A stretch of DNA of 64,000 bases. It comes from Aotearoamyces nothofagi (taxonomy: Eukaryota; Ascomycota; Leotiomycetes; Leotiales; Tympanidaceae). The notes under the pieces are model-generated. The model searched no databases. It was not told the DNA's origin and worked only from the letters and a program-made list of their open reading frames with translations. The number at the start of each line of letters is the position of its first letter. Position 1 is the stretch's first letter. Both the position numbers and the translations under genes were made by a program. Shown one piece after another: positions 11,444 to 23,135 of the stretch. The stretch lies in assembly GCA_015345905.1 (NCBI GenBank), contig JADDTR010000011.1, forward strand, positions 1-64,000, written 5' to 3'.

Positions 11444-13189
11444 ATGGATATCATAACTGCCGCTATGATTATCCCTGGAGGTGCACTCCTCGGGATGATA
11501 ATCTTAGCCTTTTTACAATGCCACCTACGAAACAACTCCCTTCCTTGTATCAACTCCCGTTACCTCAAGTTCTTCGCTCGCAAATATGCCTCCGATCGTC
11601 CACTCCATCGATACCTTAGAAGCATAGGCATTGTTACACCGCTTTATCTAATCGGTCTTCTCTCTATAATAGCAATTAATACCACAGTCCTCGCCATCTC
11701 TAAAAACCGAGCAGTGTTGATAAAACAATCCGGCGAAGCTGTTTTGATTAATCTGATTTTGCTCCTAGTTTGTGGCAGACCCAACGTGTTCTCTGAACAC
11801 ATCCACATATCACAGCAGTTTAAGAATTTCTTTCACAGATGGCTTAGCATCGTTGTCATAGTCGAATGTGCCGTTCACTTGACAGCTGCTTTGAGCCCGA
11901 TTCGCTCTGGCACGCGTCCTTTCACATCTGCATCAAGCGTAGCAGGTCTCACTGTAAGTCACAATGAAGTCTGGTCAAAAGTTCCCATGCTGAAAACTTG
12001 CTCCAGGCTGCTATTAGCATAGCTGTCTTGAGCATATTTTCATTGCCGTTCGTTCGACGCCATGTGTATAAATTGTTTCTAAACACCCACATAGCCTTGA
12101 CCGTCACTATAATCGTTGCGATTTTCTTACATCTCGCCCCCTTTGATTTTTCACAACCATCAATCATCCTCCTTATTATCGCAGGCTCGCTATGCGCCAT
12201 ACTTATTACAGTTCGAATAGGAATCTCTCTATGGAATAGAGCCGAAGTCAGGTTCTTTGAAGAAAATGGATTGCTAAAGGCTGACATCACCCTGGCCAAG
12301 GCTCGTCAAGTTCGCGCGGGCCAATACGTCTTCTTACGAATTCCTTCTACATCGGCACTCTCCATCAATGAATCACATCCTTTTTTTATAGCATCATGGG
12401 ACCAGGACAAAGATAACAGGACTAGGAACATCACTGCCCTTATCCAACGGCGGAAGGGATTCACTCGGCTCCTCCAGGTGCAACCCACGGCGGTGAGAGC
12501 CTTCTTTGAAGGCCCATACGGGGAGTCACCCTTGGCCGAGGATTACGGTAATGTTATCCTCTTCGCGTCGGGGATTGGAATTGCGGCTCATTTAGGATGT
12601 ATCAAGCAATTGCTCAACGCCCGAGACCAAGGGCCCACTAGGACCCAGGTGATCAGTCTCCTGTGAGAGGTGGACGAAATTGAGCCGTGGGACGCGGCTA
12701 TCAAGATGGTGCATAAGCTGCTCGATCAAGATGCAGACAGATGCGACAGGGAGACGCCTGATTGGAAAAATGCAAGAAGTCGATTTGTGAGCTACCTTTG
12801 ACCGGTGCCATAGCACACACAACTAATCCTTGCGGACTAGGTCTTTCAATACACCATGTTCGTTCGACACCACGGGCTTGATTGGCCTGAAAAATCCAGC
12901 GAATCAATGAGAGGTCGTCAACGCTGGAAATTTGGGGCTTTGAACGCCACTACTACTCTTACGCAAGAATTGACGAACGTAGAAGTTCAGGGCCAGCGTC
13001 TCACACGTACTTTGATCTCTGGTGGGTAGTTCTGTGATCAGACAAGAAAGATGCTAACTGAGCGTAGTCTGCGCCAATCGTGAGATGACTGACACAATCC
13101 GGTCAGCTTATGCGAGTACGCTTGAGGTGGAGGAAGCTGGGAGAGAGGAAGTCGTATTGCAGACCTATGATTTCTATCTAGATGTTTGA
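11444..13189 (+). pseudogene. Ferric-chelate-reductase-like gene with one in-frame TGA
   Basis: I read four exons: 11444-11953, 12007-12786, 12841-13021 and 13068-13189. All junctions have GT-AG ends and phases that join into 530 codons. Family role: plasma-membrane reductase moving electrons from NADPH through FAD and two hemes to extracellular Fe(III). The N-terminal half has several hydrophobic membrane spans, with candidate heme His residues in 'FFHRWLSIVVIVECAVHL' and 'NTHIALTVTIIVAIFLHL'. An FAD site 'HPFFIASW' and NADPH motifs 'GPYGES' and 'LFASGIGI' follow in order. The C-terminus 'VCANREMTDTIRSAY' fits the family's final nucleotide-contact motif. One codon, TGA at 12664-12666, interrupts it within the NADPH domain and would be TGG before a G-to-A change. 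It is either a recent pseudogene or a sequence error. Confidence 0.8.
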
Positions 13190-13318
13190 AATATAGTAAT
13201 GGTTTCTGCATGTAATGTCCGCATTAAATTGTGTTTAACTTCTTCGAAGACGGCTTACACATAGCAGTGAAGTTGAGAATAGCTTGTAGTAGTATAAACG
13301 TGCGTTAATTAGACAATT

Positions 13319-14517
13319 TTAAATATCTAGGGGAATAACCTTATCGCAATCTCCTATGAGAACATAATCACACAGGGACTTTACACTCCACATTGGCTCC
13401 TCCTTGCTAATCCAAAAACTTGACCCACCCACGCTCCGGGCAGCGTGGCAAAAGTCTGCGGCTATCGACCGAGCGCCAGGAATTGCTAGCTTCGTGCCCA
13501 CAATCAACACCACCTCCGGGCATATTCTCAAATCATGCTTAGCGGTTTCCAGAATCTCCTTGTCGTCTGGATGAGGCTCACCGTATATAAGAACGTTAGG
13601 TCTTAGCCTGCCAATTTTCAATGATCGCTTGCCCTGCAATGTCCGGGCCTGGCTTCTTTGCAAACACCTTTGACAGCATAGCGAATCGGAACCTTGGAAC
13701 AGATGTGGCTTATAGTCACACACCCAGTTGCATATCCCACACCGGGCTTGATCAACTCGACCATGGAGGCGTATCGTCTTAGCGTCGAGATCAGGTAATA
13801 GGCGCTCGACGCAATCGATATTCTGTGTGTAGTGCCGAAAATGAGGACGAGTCCGCGCAAGCTCGTCCATAACCTTGTGGAAAGGTGAAGGCTCGGTCAA
13901 ATCCGAATGTAGGCGTTCACACATACCACGGATTGTGGAGTGGAAGCTGGTCATCTCTTCGATAGAGGAGTAGAGAGAGCGGTGGAACGAGGTCTGTTTG
14001 GATTTCCGCATGTCCTCAAAGGTGGGAACTAGGGCAAATCAGTATCAATGAAGGGGTTTGCAAACAAGCTTGAACTCACAGCCTGCACTGACGGAGATGC
14101 CGGCCCCGCTAATGACGACAATCTTTTTACTTGATCGCATGAGCTCCCTCAATCGGCTGAAGTCATCCACGGGTTCGCGGGCGGTCTGAAATGATCCTCT
14201 CATTTTTGGGGCTCTCTTTCTGATTCGGTGCTTCTCGTTGATTAGTCCCTGAATAGAAGTCGTCCGTTTTGGCGAATCCTCATCATCGTCAATGACAATT
14301 GGCCGGTCTAGTCCACAATCAGCAAGGCTTCATGATACTGTCTGCATCTAGACCTCCTACCTCGAGAACCCTCTAGCGGGGATGCCCGCCTCTTCACTGA
14401 CTTGGGGCCCGCGATCAAATTGTCACACATCTTCTGAGTCCTTTTCAGACCAATGTTGGGATGGAGCGCGCGTCCATTGTCGTAGCATCTCACCAAGTCG
14501 GATTCTGCAGATGCCAT
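13319..14517 (-). CDS. SIR2-family (sirtuin) NAD-dependent deacylase
   Basis: Three exons on the minus strand, 14517-14361, 14307-14080 and 14028-13319, join in frame to 364 residues beginning MASAESDLVRCYD. Introns of 53 and 51 nt have clean GT-AG ends. Sirtuins remove acyl groups from lysines, using NAD+. The Rossmann motif GAGISVSAG is at about residues 120-128, split from 'PTFEDMRKS' by intron 2. 'TQNIDCVERL' (NAD/substrate pocket) is near 195, followed by LHG with the catalytic His and a Zn site C-x2-C...C-x2-C (CGIC / CQRC). A late 'VGTKL' matches the usual 'GTSL' NAD motif. The acidic/basic N-terminal ~110 residues suggest a nuclear member, like fungal Hst-type enzymes. No defect is seen. 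Subclass is not assigned. Confidence 0.88.
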
Positions 14518-16158
14518 CTTCGCGATGATATGAAGTGGAAGGATATTCGAAAAAATTGAAAGGAAGCTGGGAGAGAAGTAGTTTGGAGAAGGGAGCTGCT
14601 GCCTTCTTATACTTGAATGGAGAGTCGGATGGCGCAGCTGCAAAGCATCCAGGATCCATCTCGCTAACACAGTTGCATGAGCCTTTTCATGAGATGCCTT
14701 CAGCTCGGCCATGTTAACTCGTTGGAGAATGGTCAGACGGAGGCCTCACCGTCGATTTCTCAATTAGGAATCCTCTTGCCGGTGACAGCATGTAGCGCTC
14801 ATTGCATCAAACGTCCTCGGAGTTGATAATTGACCATGGCTGATGCATGGACTAGGTAATACTTCGAGTAGGCTATTGCGGGCAGCGAATGACAGCATCC
14901 AGGAAGATGTGGCGTCCTCAAATTCGGACAAGGTCCGTTTCTCTGAACCGCACTCACTGAGCCTTAGATATCATTGTTCTGCAATTAACGAAGTCTTGCG
15001 AGCTTGTGGAATACTGTTTCAATTCCATGAGTCAATTGACGTTGTTGGACAGGTCGTACAGGCTTCCTTGTTGCTGAATGATCATACCTCCTGGCCTCCC
15101 ATTTCATCCGTACAGAGGTATCACCTGTGGCTCGTCGAGTAAGCTGTGTCGGCATTGACGCATTGTACATGGTGCATAATCTGCCTGTCCTTGGAAGACG
15201 GCTAGAGTACCTTGTGAGAGCGGAGTTGAACCTTCGACTGAGGCTTCGGCGTTCCTCTAGCGCAGATTATACGAAAAGGTACGCCGCCAGAGGTATGGTA
15301 TGTATGAATGCATGCTGTCGCCAGGCACTCCTGAAAGACTTGAGTTGCATGGCGATAGTTGACGAGATATTGCTTTAACTTGACTCTCGATTCGTCGCCT
15401 GCTTTGAGATCAGATCAGCGACAGAGATGCAACCACCATCCAAACGTGCTGTAAGCTTACATTATAGGCTTTCCCCTTCTCATCCTCGCTTGTATCTTTG
15501 CGAACCTTCAAGCTGGCACCTCTTCCTGTTCCATGCTGCAACTTCCTCACTTTATAACATTGTGGATTTCGCTGTGGGACCGCCAATCCGTTAAGGATTA
15601 GACTATTGTCTCAAAATTGGTGGACGTGGTGCTCGATTGATAAAGATGTCATGGCAAGTACTAGTATAGCTGAAGTAATGTATGGTAGATAGTCGTCGTT
15701 GGAAAACAAAACTGGCGATGTCGAAGCGGAAGCTATATGCGGTGGGGCAGCGTCTAGCGCTAAAGCGACGTATTGTTGTCACGTGCAGAAATTTAAATCG
15801 GACTGACGAGCCCTATTCAGAATACTATAGCGTTGTGGTCTTACTAGTCTCTAAAAATCATAACAATGTCGCAAATATAGCAAGTGGACAAAATTTTATA
15901 TTATTTTTAAGATGATGCTGAGTTTATACCGTTGCTGCCGTCAGATATGATTTTTCAGAGGCGCTCCGAGCTCAGTTTCGACGAATCGTTTACTATTGCT
16001 GCCCGTCTTCGTTCTATAACATATATATACCTCAAAATATCTAACCCAAAATTCATTTAAGAAGCTGATAATAAGGATTAAATTTGTCTCTACAGCACAT
16101 ATAGAACCTACCCGTGACATTGTAGTTGACTTCTATATCTCTTCCTGTTTCAATATTG
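14518..16158. other. 1.6 kb with no convincing gene
   Basis: The SIR2 promoter lies at its left end. Short open frames at 14843-15142 and 15127-15378 (+) have no recognisable motif and no splice continuity. About 15930-16158 is the flank of the 2EXR gene and recurs in diverged form at about 20430-20620, so it belongs to a duplicated block. Confidence 0.45.
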
Positions 16159-17082
16159 TTAGTGGCTATATACTACAAAAGCTTGACTGGGAGGTTCTGA
16201 CCTAGTATATTCAAGGTTGGCATAACAAGGCGTTTGGGGAATCTGCCCAATCCTTACAATCCGAACAGTATGAGTAGTCCCTTTTGGGCATTGCCTACGC
16301 AGAGCTTCTGTAAATACTTCTTCCAGGGTTTCCTATCTTTCCATCAGCTCGAGTCCAAGAGCCCATTTGGAATCCAAGTCAAAGAATGTCATGCTCCTAC
16401 AATATCTAAAATCAAACACTGGTTCGTCAGGGTATCTTACAACTAACACCAATTCGGTGAGATTTTGAAAAGGGTGAAGGTCGAATGTCCTAGTAAAATA
16501 ATGACTATACGGATTATAGTCTAGGGCCACCGATTGAATTTCTTTTACCTCAGGAAATCTATGTACAAACTGCTCGTCTCTTAACGCGTTTGTTCCGGCA
16601 ATATAGAGAATGTCGCGTGCAGGACAAAAATATATTGGCCTCGACGCAGATTCCATCTCGCGATCAAACGCGAAGAAGGGCTGGTATATGGAGAGGGCTT
16701 CTTGGCGGGATTCCGAGCAGATATGCAATGCCACTGGAGGAGTACTACCGCTAAAAAAGGAGCCAGCATGGTCTTCACGGACGGTGAACTGAATAATGCG
16801 GGAAGCTGGGAGAGTATACTGCCAGATCAGTTTCCGGTTTTCGAGAGGAATCTTCCTCTCGAACGTCTCCTGTTTAAAGCCATCGGAGTCTGGTAGCGAT
16901 CCGCATCGAGATCGAGCTCTGAGCAGCCGATTCTCCTCCTGAAGATCATGCACTTTCACTTGGAGGAGAGAGATCCGCCCCGCACAAAGTCTTATTGCGG
17001 TAGAGGCAGAGTTTGAAGGCTCCGTTAATGTTGTTCGTGTTGGACCTTTTTCGACCTCTTCGTTCCTAGTGAAATCGTCCAT
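16159..17082 (-). pseudogene. 2EXR-family gene with one in-frame stop near its 3' end
   Basis: The minus-strand frame from 17082 has a coiled-coil-like start ('LLQVKVHDLQEENRLLRAR'), then the fungal 2EXR pattern: 'RKLIWQYTLPASRIIQF', 'PPVALHICSESRQEALSIYQ', 'PIYFCPARDILYI', and a C-terminal 'LVVRYP' block. A TAG at 16333-16335 ends the 249-residue frame, but the same frame stays open for about 57 more codons to 16159, with protein-like composition. The stop is therefore probably a C-to-T or G-to-A nonsense change rather than the native end. The family is widespread in Pezizomycotina and of unknown function. Diverged halves of a second copy lie at 20430-21010 and 25232-25609. Confidence 0.7.
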
Positions 17083-17748
17083 CTCGGGGATTCTCGAAAT
17101 GGTACCTAGATGGCTCGAGACGATAGAGACAGCGTGTATAACACAACCAGAAAGAGTGGTATTGATTTATAGTTCGAGGTGGCCCTGCAGCGGCCCCGGA
17201 ACGGCTGACCAGAAGTCATCCGATGTCAGGTTTGCATCCTTGGAATTCGAGATGATACCAAGATGGGAGTCACATCGATATCCCAAGCTGACGGCCCCGG
17301 GGAGATGACATGATGAAGCAGGGTATTAAGGTCGACCATACTTCCCTGTTAGGTGATGACTCTTAATGAAATGTCATCATCCCTCTATGAAGTTCCACGG
17401 CTTGCAAGGCGTCAATTGCCGACAGGTGGAGATGTAATTTTGATAACTGTTCAAACCGTCCTCACTTGCACGCAATGTTCCGGTTGCGGTAGTCAGCATG
17501 AGAATAGCGGCAACACAGCCAGCTTCTTGTGACGTCTTCGAGCAATTCTTGAGCACCATCGTTACACAACCATCACGTCATGGCTTCTGCAGAGCTGCAA
17601 AACCTCCGAGAGTATATGCGAGTGTATACTTTGGTGGAAGGGCTCCAGGCAGAAAGCGGAATGCCAGCCCCAAGAGCAGCTCTATCTTTTCAGAGGGAGA
17701 AAATGCTCCGTAACTCTTCACACAAGTAAAGGAGAGAGATGTCGACCG
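17083..17748. other. Intergenic, no gene seen
   Basis: This separates the 2EXR gene start from the next minus-strand gene end. In the duplicate locus (around 25610) these two genes are almost adjacent, so this 0.65 kb was lost there or gained here. The short frame at 17498-17713 has no supporting features. Confidence 0.4.
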
Positions 17749-18385
17749 CTATTCCCACTCGTAATCCGCAGGCACGGAGCCATAGTCCGTACTTTTGTCA
17801 TCATCTACAGAGACTGGATATAGAGGATGCTGTGTCGAAGGCTGAAGTTGCCCTGCCGAAGGTTGCACATGCCCAGCGGTTTCATTCGTAGCCCCTGTCT
17901 GCATGAAAGGTGTTAACCTGAAGCTCTCTCTGTCTAACCGTCGGAGCACTCTCTGGTGAAGCGCCATTTGGCATACGAGTATCGGGAGAACGGAGGATCT
18001 CCAGGAAAGGAGGGGCGTCGGGGTTTGTTCTATCTCTCCTTCCACACCTGCCCTCGACACCGTTCTCCACGCACTTCACAATCAAGGCCGTATCGTGTCC
18101 CAGCTCCCTGGGAGAGAAGAGTGTTGGGAAAGTAGCCTTAGCTGCTGAATCTGATTCGAATAAACGCGCTGCTAGAAGATCTCTCAAAATCCTGCAGGTT
18201 TTTTCCAAATCCATTGAATCGGCGAGTTGCTTATGGTGTAGGTGATCTTTGTGTTTCTCCACCACATTGCGTACCTTATTCCGCTTCCTCAGCTTCGCGA
18301 GTTTATCTTTGAAAATATCGCGATAAGCAAGATAAACCATCTTCTTGTCAAGGTCTGAATCCGACATGGTGGTGTCCGAGGACAT
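17749..18385 (-). CDS. Unknown small protein, acidic C-terminus
   Basis: The minus-strand frame from ATG 18385 (MSSDTTMSDSDLDKK) reads a Lys/Arg-rich helical region ('YRDIFKDKLAKLRKRNKVRNVVEKHKDH') and later 'PPFLEILRSPDT'. A short GT-AG intron (17938-17899, 40 nt, unusually short) would join it to a second frame ending 'KSTDYGSVPADYEWE' at 17749. Without that intron it ends at 17882. The C-terminal frame is supported independently, because a diverged copy of the same ending (DESTDYG...DYEWE) occurs at 25610-25800. I do not recognise the family. Confidence 0.45.
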
Positions 18386-18839
18386 AATGAAGCATCTGGA
18401 CGAAATTCCCGCTAGCGGGAGTTGCCATTCGATGAGGCTCCATCATGCTCGCAATTCTGGTGAGGCCTACGTGCACGGACCTCGATATTTGATACCCCGC
18501 GATTTCGACATACCGTTAGGCTAGCCGCCCACACCCAGGCTAGAAACGTATTAAATAATGCCCCAAGCACAAAGTGTCGTAGATACGGTGAGTTCACATT
18601 TGTGTAAGAACTAGCAGTGGCTGATGTGAGGCAGGTGTTTTCTGTTATTGATGCAGGATTTGAGATGATGGGTAGAATAGATGGGCTGTGCCTCTATATA
18701 GATAGCTGAACGCCAGGAAAAAATTATGATTATGCTTTAGGATGTCAATTTGTATCTCTCTACTTCTAGCCAGCCACCTGGTATCCCCGCCTCGCATACA
18801 TATATATAGGGCCTCCTCGCATGGCTGACCCGCCACAAC
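18386..18839. other. Intergenic, no confident gene
   Basis: A 61-codon minus frame at 18412-18597 contains one possible membrane span ('FVLGALFNTFLAWVWAASL') but has no supporting context. The rest shows no signal. Confidence 0.35.
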
Positions 18840-19373
18840 CTAAGCAGGCTCAAAGCGTACCTTCAATATTACACGAGATACTCGCTGCACTTCTGCCAGT
18901 ATAAAATCCTTATTAGAGTACTCACCATCTACACGACCAGCATTAAGCAACTGCTCACTCGGTAACCTGAACGCTTCGCATAGTTGATAAATCCTAGAAT
19001 TTGTCATCTGGCTCGCAAGGGTCTCCAAATCCAGTAGTGTGTAATCAGTTCTGCTGCTTTTATTATGTCAGAAATTTCATGGCTCGCCAGCATCGTATAA
19101 GAACACTTACATTATTTTCGTTGCAAAGTTTAGACCGCAAACGATAATGAATCCAGCCGTTAAAGCATTTAAAAATATCTTCCACCTCCTTCCATAGCGT
19201 AGATGCTCAGTCAAACCTGTCCTCGCCTCCTTCTCCTTTGCCTCGTCCAATTTCCAACCTTTGTAGAGGTATCTCAAATATTGGTCACGAGCCCTTTGAG
19301 AATTACGTTCCTTCTCTTTAGTATAGCCTGATTCATCAAGGAAAGCCTTATATGACCGCAGATGTTGAATCAA
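18840..19373 (-). CDS. Small two-exon protein with one membrane segment
   Basis: Exon 19373-19111 and exon 19050-18840 join across a 60 nt GTAAGT...CTGAC...CAG intron to give 157 residues. The first half is charged and helical ('YLRYLYKGWKLDEAKEKEARTGL'), followed by a single hydrophobic span ('IFLNALTAGFIIVCGLNFA') and a polar C-terminal region. The frame stays open upstream of the chosen ATG for about 25 codons ('RDDQIRWIWKGIKL') up to a TAG, so the true start may lie farther upstream or the gene may be 5'-truncated. No family was recognised. Confidence 0.45.
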
Positions 19374-20429
19374 CTTTATCCCTTTCCATATCCAGCGAAT
19401 TTGATCGTCTCTCGTTTCTTGAAGTAGCGCGAGCTAATCTAGCCGCCACGGAACTCTGTTCGACTGGAGACAAGGTGTCCCTATCAGCTATACTCTGTGT
19501 GAAGATATTTTAAAACTTGATATCCTTTCCTTCTACTAGTCACGCTCAGGATCCTCAAAAGCTATCCCAATATCACCTCTTGCTCTAGAGTGACCATCTT
19601 CACTGCACCAACGGGCGGTTTGAAGGACTGGAGAAACCTCAATAACGTTGTAGAAATTTGACCCTTTGAAAGAGGGTAGTGTTAAGGTAACTGGGTTTGA
19701 AGAGAGATCCGCGAGATGAACAATACCTTCTACAACAGTTATTGGTATTCGCGAAGAGAGGCTTCATGAAAAGTACCATGGTGACCAAGTCGAAGGCTTA
19801 ACGTTTGATCATTGTGAACTTGTGCGTATGCGTTCTACTACAGCATCCAGCTGGTGCAAGTGTGGTGCGAATGCATATACGGTCAACATATTCAGTACTA
19901 TCGCAGTGGCCAATGGTCACCGAGATGAATCTGTATGTGGTGCTGACACTTAAATGAAAATCTTTTATACAAAAGAAAAGAAAATATGTTGTGTCAGCAG
20001 TGACATTGTGACCACACTTGGAGTGGGGGTCAAAATCGCGAGGTGAAGATGAGGCTGACGCCTGTGCTCATCGAGTCAAGGATTTCTGAGAATCGACAAG
20101 TACCTGACGATAACTCAACCCCGTGAGAGGACATGGACACCTCACTATAATTCCATACATGTCATCACCAATTATAACATACCCATGTTTCTGGGCTCGT
20201 GAAAGCGGATCCCGCTAGTAAAAGTGGGTATCTTTCAATCTGGTCATCATCTTTTCAGGGTCTCTGCCTGTCCCCCGTCTACAATTGCATCTCATTTCCC
20301 CTCGTTTCTCTCCAACTTGGATATCGTAGTGAGGAGGAGCAATTCAATACCACCCACCAAAAAAGGCTCGGCGATCCTTGGAACTTCTAGTCAATACCTA
20401 TACATCACAGAATCAAAAATTTAAGTAGA
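19374..20429. other. Non-annotated stretch with two coding-like fragments
   Basis: On the minus strand about 19535-19750 has a ~70-codon protein-like frame ('VVEGIVHLADLSSNPVTL'). On the plus strand about 19733-19953 a different frame is also open ('SWCKCGANAYTVNIFSTIAV'). Only one can be real, and neither has a recognised domain. The remainder holds no visible gene. Confidence 0.3.
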
Positions 20430-21010
20430 AGATTGCTGCCGTTAGAGATGAAATTTCAGAGACGCTCTGAGCTCAGTAGCGATGAAACTTGAACGATGGC
20501 TGCTATTTTTATTTATTATATATTTCTCGAACATCTAACCCAGAATCTATTGCCTGTAATCCGTGAACTAAGGCAAAATCCATTTAAGAAAGTTGATAAG
20601 AAAGATGAATCTATCTTGTCTGGAAAGCTCAAAATTTGCGGCAAATAGAGAAATGCTTCAAAGCTTCCCATCTCCGCAGCAGCTCGAGCCCAAGAGCCGA
20701 TTCGGCATCCAAGTCAAAAGAATGTCGTGTTTCCACAGCATCTAAATTCAAACACCGGTTCATCAAAGTATCTCACAACTAAGATCAATTTGGTGAGATT
20801 TTGAAAAGGGCAGTGGTCGGATGACTCGGTAAGATAATGGCAAGATAATGGCAATGCGGATCACATGTAGTGCAAGCCTATCGATTGAATTTCCTCTATC
20901 TCAGAAAGTCCATAGATGGACTTCTCGTCTGTCAACAAGTTTCCTTCAACGAAATAGAGAATGTCGGCTGGTAAATGGAGAAGGGCTTCTAGGTGGGATT
21001 CCGTGCCGGA
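20430..21010 (-). pseudogene. Diverged 2EXR duplicate, 3' half
   Basis: This segment aligns in the same orientation with about 15930-16718 of the intact-looking 2EXR locus (for example the shared 'GAGCCCAAGAGCC', 'CAAATTTGGTGAGATTTTGAAAAGGG'-type stretches, with differences). It has many small differences and no open frame. Similarity stops at about 21010, where the left terminal inverted repeat of the 21011-25231 element begins, and resumes on the other side of that element. Confidence 0.7.
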
Positions 21011-21276
21011 AAACCCTACGTACCGGGGAAAAAAACAGGTACTTTGGCTTTAAATATTGTAAAACTGGGGCATACCTTAATATATCTTATATGTTCGTTC
21101 AAGTTAGGTTCTATAGCCACTCCCGATCACTTTTGATGCTTCCAATTAAAAAAGTTACGTTCGCGTCGTCGCTCTCACGCCTGATTTGTAAATAGTCTCC
21201 TCTTACAGCGTAACAGACTTCCTCTACTACAGTACTACTACAGTAGCACCACCGAGCTCACGTTATCCCTAAAACG
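21011..21276 (+). repeat. Left terminal inverted repeat
   Basis: It pairs with 25006-25231. The outer end reads AACCCTACGTACCGG and the inner end ACCGAGCTCACGTTATC. Differences from the right arm are mostly transitions and small insertions, so the element is not recent. Confidence 0.8.
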
Positions 21277-21678
21277 TTGGAAATGTTCATTGCCGTGTAT
21301 CGCAGGCCATCCCACTCCGCGAGAGATGGTTAACTGCCCTGTAGCGGTTGTGGCGTACAGAGTTATGCGAGATCGCCACACGGGTCGGTATGGAGATGGA
21401 GGTACTTCCGTACCTCGGATTGAAGCGAATGACGATCTGGTAGGGAGCACACCCCTAACAATCTTGTCGGTTGTTACTTCGTATCAGCCCAATCAAAGGC
21501 CTGATGGCTCGGAAGCTCGCCTACGTGCGGGGTAATGCATTGGGGATGTGCAGGTTGATATCTCCTCCATTTCATTTACAACCTCATCGCTTTCATCAAC
21601 ACAAACATTCAAGGAAGTCTCTAAATACATCACAAGGTCATCGATTATACGTACCGTCACCTTCCTTTCTCCAGCAGA

Positions 21679-22449
21679 ATGATTTTACGCTCAGGGAAGA
21701 TTATTAACCCGTTGATCATGCCTGCTGCGGCGACCGCAAACTCATTTAGATGCCCCCATTGCAGCCTCCGGTTTTCAACGAAAAAGACCGCCCACAAGCA
21801 TAATCAGAAGGAGCATCCAAAGTGCAGGCAATGTAACAAAAGATTTCTTAGTCTGGCAGGGCTGCAAAACCATCAACAAATTGCAGACCATTGCTATTGT
21901 CGCGAGTGTGATATTTACTTCCCAAGTCTTGAGAAGCACCTCACCCATGTACGAAGCATTACACATACGATTCCACATCACTGCTGCGACTGCGGTCGAG
22001 AGTACACCAACCGGGAAACCTTGAGCTACCATTGCTGCGACTGCGATAAAGTGCTTCAAAAACAAAGGTTTTTACGAACACACAGGGAGAAGCATATTCG
22101 CAGAGTCGGAGATCCGGTGTCGGGAATTTCTCGCAATCTCCCACACATGTGCAACGAGTGCGACGAGTCATTCCATCACAAGAAACAGCTGAAAGAGCAT
22201 AGCTCAAGCCATAGACCTCCTCGTAATATTCCTTGCCCAACCGGTGGAACATGTAATAAGAAGTTCGCGATACCATCTGCCCTCCTGAACCATCTTGAGA
22301 GCGGCTGCTGTAGCTCGGGAATGACTCGAGCCAAAATGCACCAACTCGTTTTCGCACACGATCCCAATCGTTATATTACATCGGCTGAGGCAGTCAAATC
22401 ATTTCGCTCTTTTGAACATATATCTGCTACGTACTACCTCCAATCTTAA
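21679..22449 (+). CDS. C2H2 zinc-finger protein
   Basis: A 256-codon frame from ATG 21679. Several C2H2-type fingers are visible in order: C-x2-C...H-x3/4-H around 'CPHCSLRFSTKKTAHKH', 'CRQCNKRFLSLAGLQNHQ', 'CRECDIYFPSLEKHLTH', 'CCDCGREYTNRETL', 'CCDCDKVLQKQRFLRTH' and 'CNECDESFHHKKQLKEH', followed by a fungal-type 'CNKKFAIPSALLNHLESGCC' ending. Such proteins usually bind nucleic acid, but no target can be given. It lies inside the TIR-bounded element and may be its cargo. The next frame (22500-23135) is probably a further exon: it begins right after a CTCTCAG acceptor, though I could not find a phase-matching strong donor. Confidence 0.7.
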   Translation: MILRSGKIINPLIMPAAATANSFRCPHCSLRFSTKKTAHKHNQKEHPKCRQCNKRFLSLAGLQNHQQIADHCYCRECDIYFPSLEKHLTHVRSITHTIPHHCCDCGREYTNRETLSYHCCDCDKVLQKQRFLRTHREKHIRRVGDPVSGISRNLPHMCNECDESFHHKKQLKEHSSSHRPPRNIPCPTGGTCNKKFAIPSALLNHLESGCCSSGMTRAKMHQLVFAHDPNRYITSAEAVKSFRSFEHISATYYLQS

Positions 22450-22499
22450 AGCATTGGGTTGAAGCTAATAATTAAAGTCAAACTTCACACCTCTCAGAT

Positions 22500-23135
22500 T
22501 TGGTCGAGTATTCATTCGAAAGCCCACCTAATGACCAATCCACACCACTTCCTCTAGTTTCTGACGGTAACAGCCTCAGCGAGTGGTCCGCTGTTGGCTG
22601 CGGACCATCGAGTCTTACTACTAGCGACAGCGACTGGTTAACCATCGGCGGGGCTGTCTTAACTCCTACTTACAGTGATAATGCCAGCGAATGGTCGTTC
22701 GTGAGCGAAGATTTTATACCCTTATCGTCGAATGCGTTTTCGTTTGATACAGATCTTGATGCCAGCTCACATAGAGGTACCATATCTCAGGAACGGCGCT
22801 GTCATCTCTGCGGGCCCAACCAAAAACCATTTCACAGCGTGAGAGCGTACCAAGCGCATATAAACTCAGCAGCTCACGCTCCGAAAATCTTTCATTGCCC
22901 TTTGACATTTATTCCAAAGGTCAAACCATTAGACTCATTAAAAGCCAGGAATTTCTCGACTCTGGGTGGATTGACTCAGCATATAGAGAGCGGTCGTTGC
23001 GATGGTGGGCTTGAGATGTATAGCAAAGCGGTCGCCTTCGTGAAGGAGCAGTTAAAACTCCTAGGGTTTAGTAGTTTCATGTTATCGTCAAGTCAATATG
23101 TTATTGCCATTGGTGGAATCTTGGTTCTATTCTAA
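22500..23135 (+). CDS. Probable 3' exon of the zinc-finger gene
   Basis: The open frame begins directly after a CTCTCAG splice acceptor, with no ATG at its start. It encodes a Ser/Thr-rich low-complexity region with repeated 'SEWS.V' motifs, one finger-like 'CHLCGPNQKPFHSVRAYQAH...H', and 'FSTLGGLTQHIESGRC', a motif typical of the C-terminal part of fungal C2H2 proteins. This last motif echoes 'SALLNHLESGCC' in the upstream frame. Either it is spliced to 21679-22449 or the two are separate fragments. Confidence 0.5.
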   Translation: MVEYSFESPPNDQSTPLPLVSDGNSLSEWSAVGCGPSSLTTSDSDWLTIGGAVLTPTYSDNASEWSFVSEDFIPLSSNAFSFDTDLDASSHRGTISQERRCHLCGPNQKPFHSVRAYQAHINSAAHAPKIFHCPLTFIPKVKPLDSLKARNFSTLGGLTQHIESGRCDGGLEMYSKAVAFVKEQLKLLGFSSFMLSSSQYVIAIGGILVLF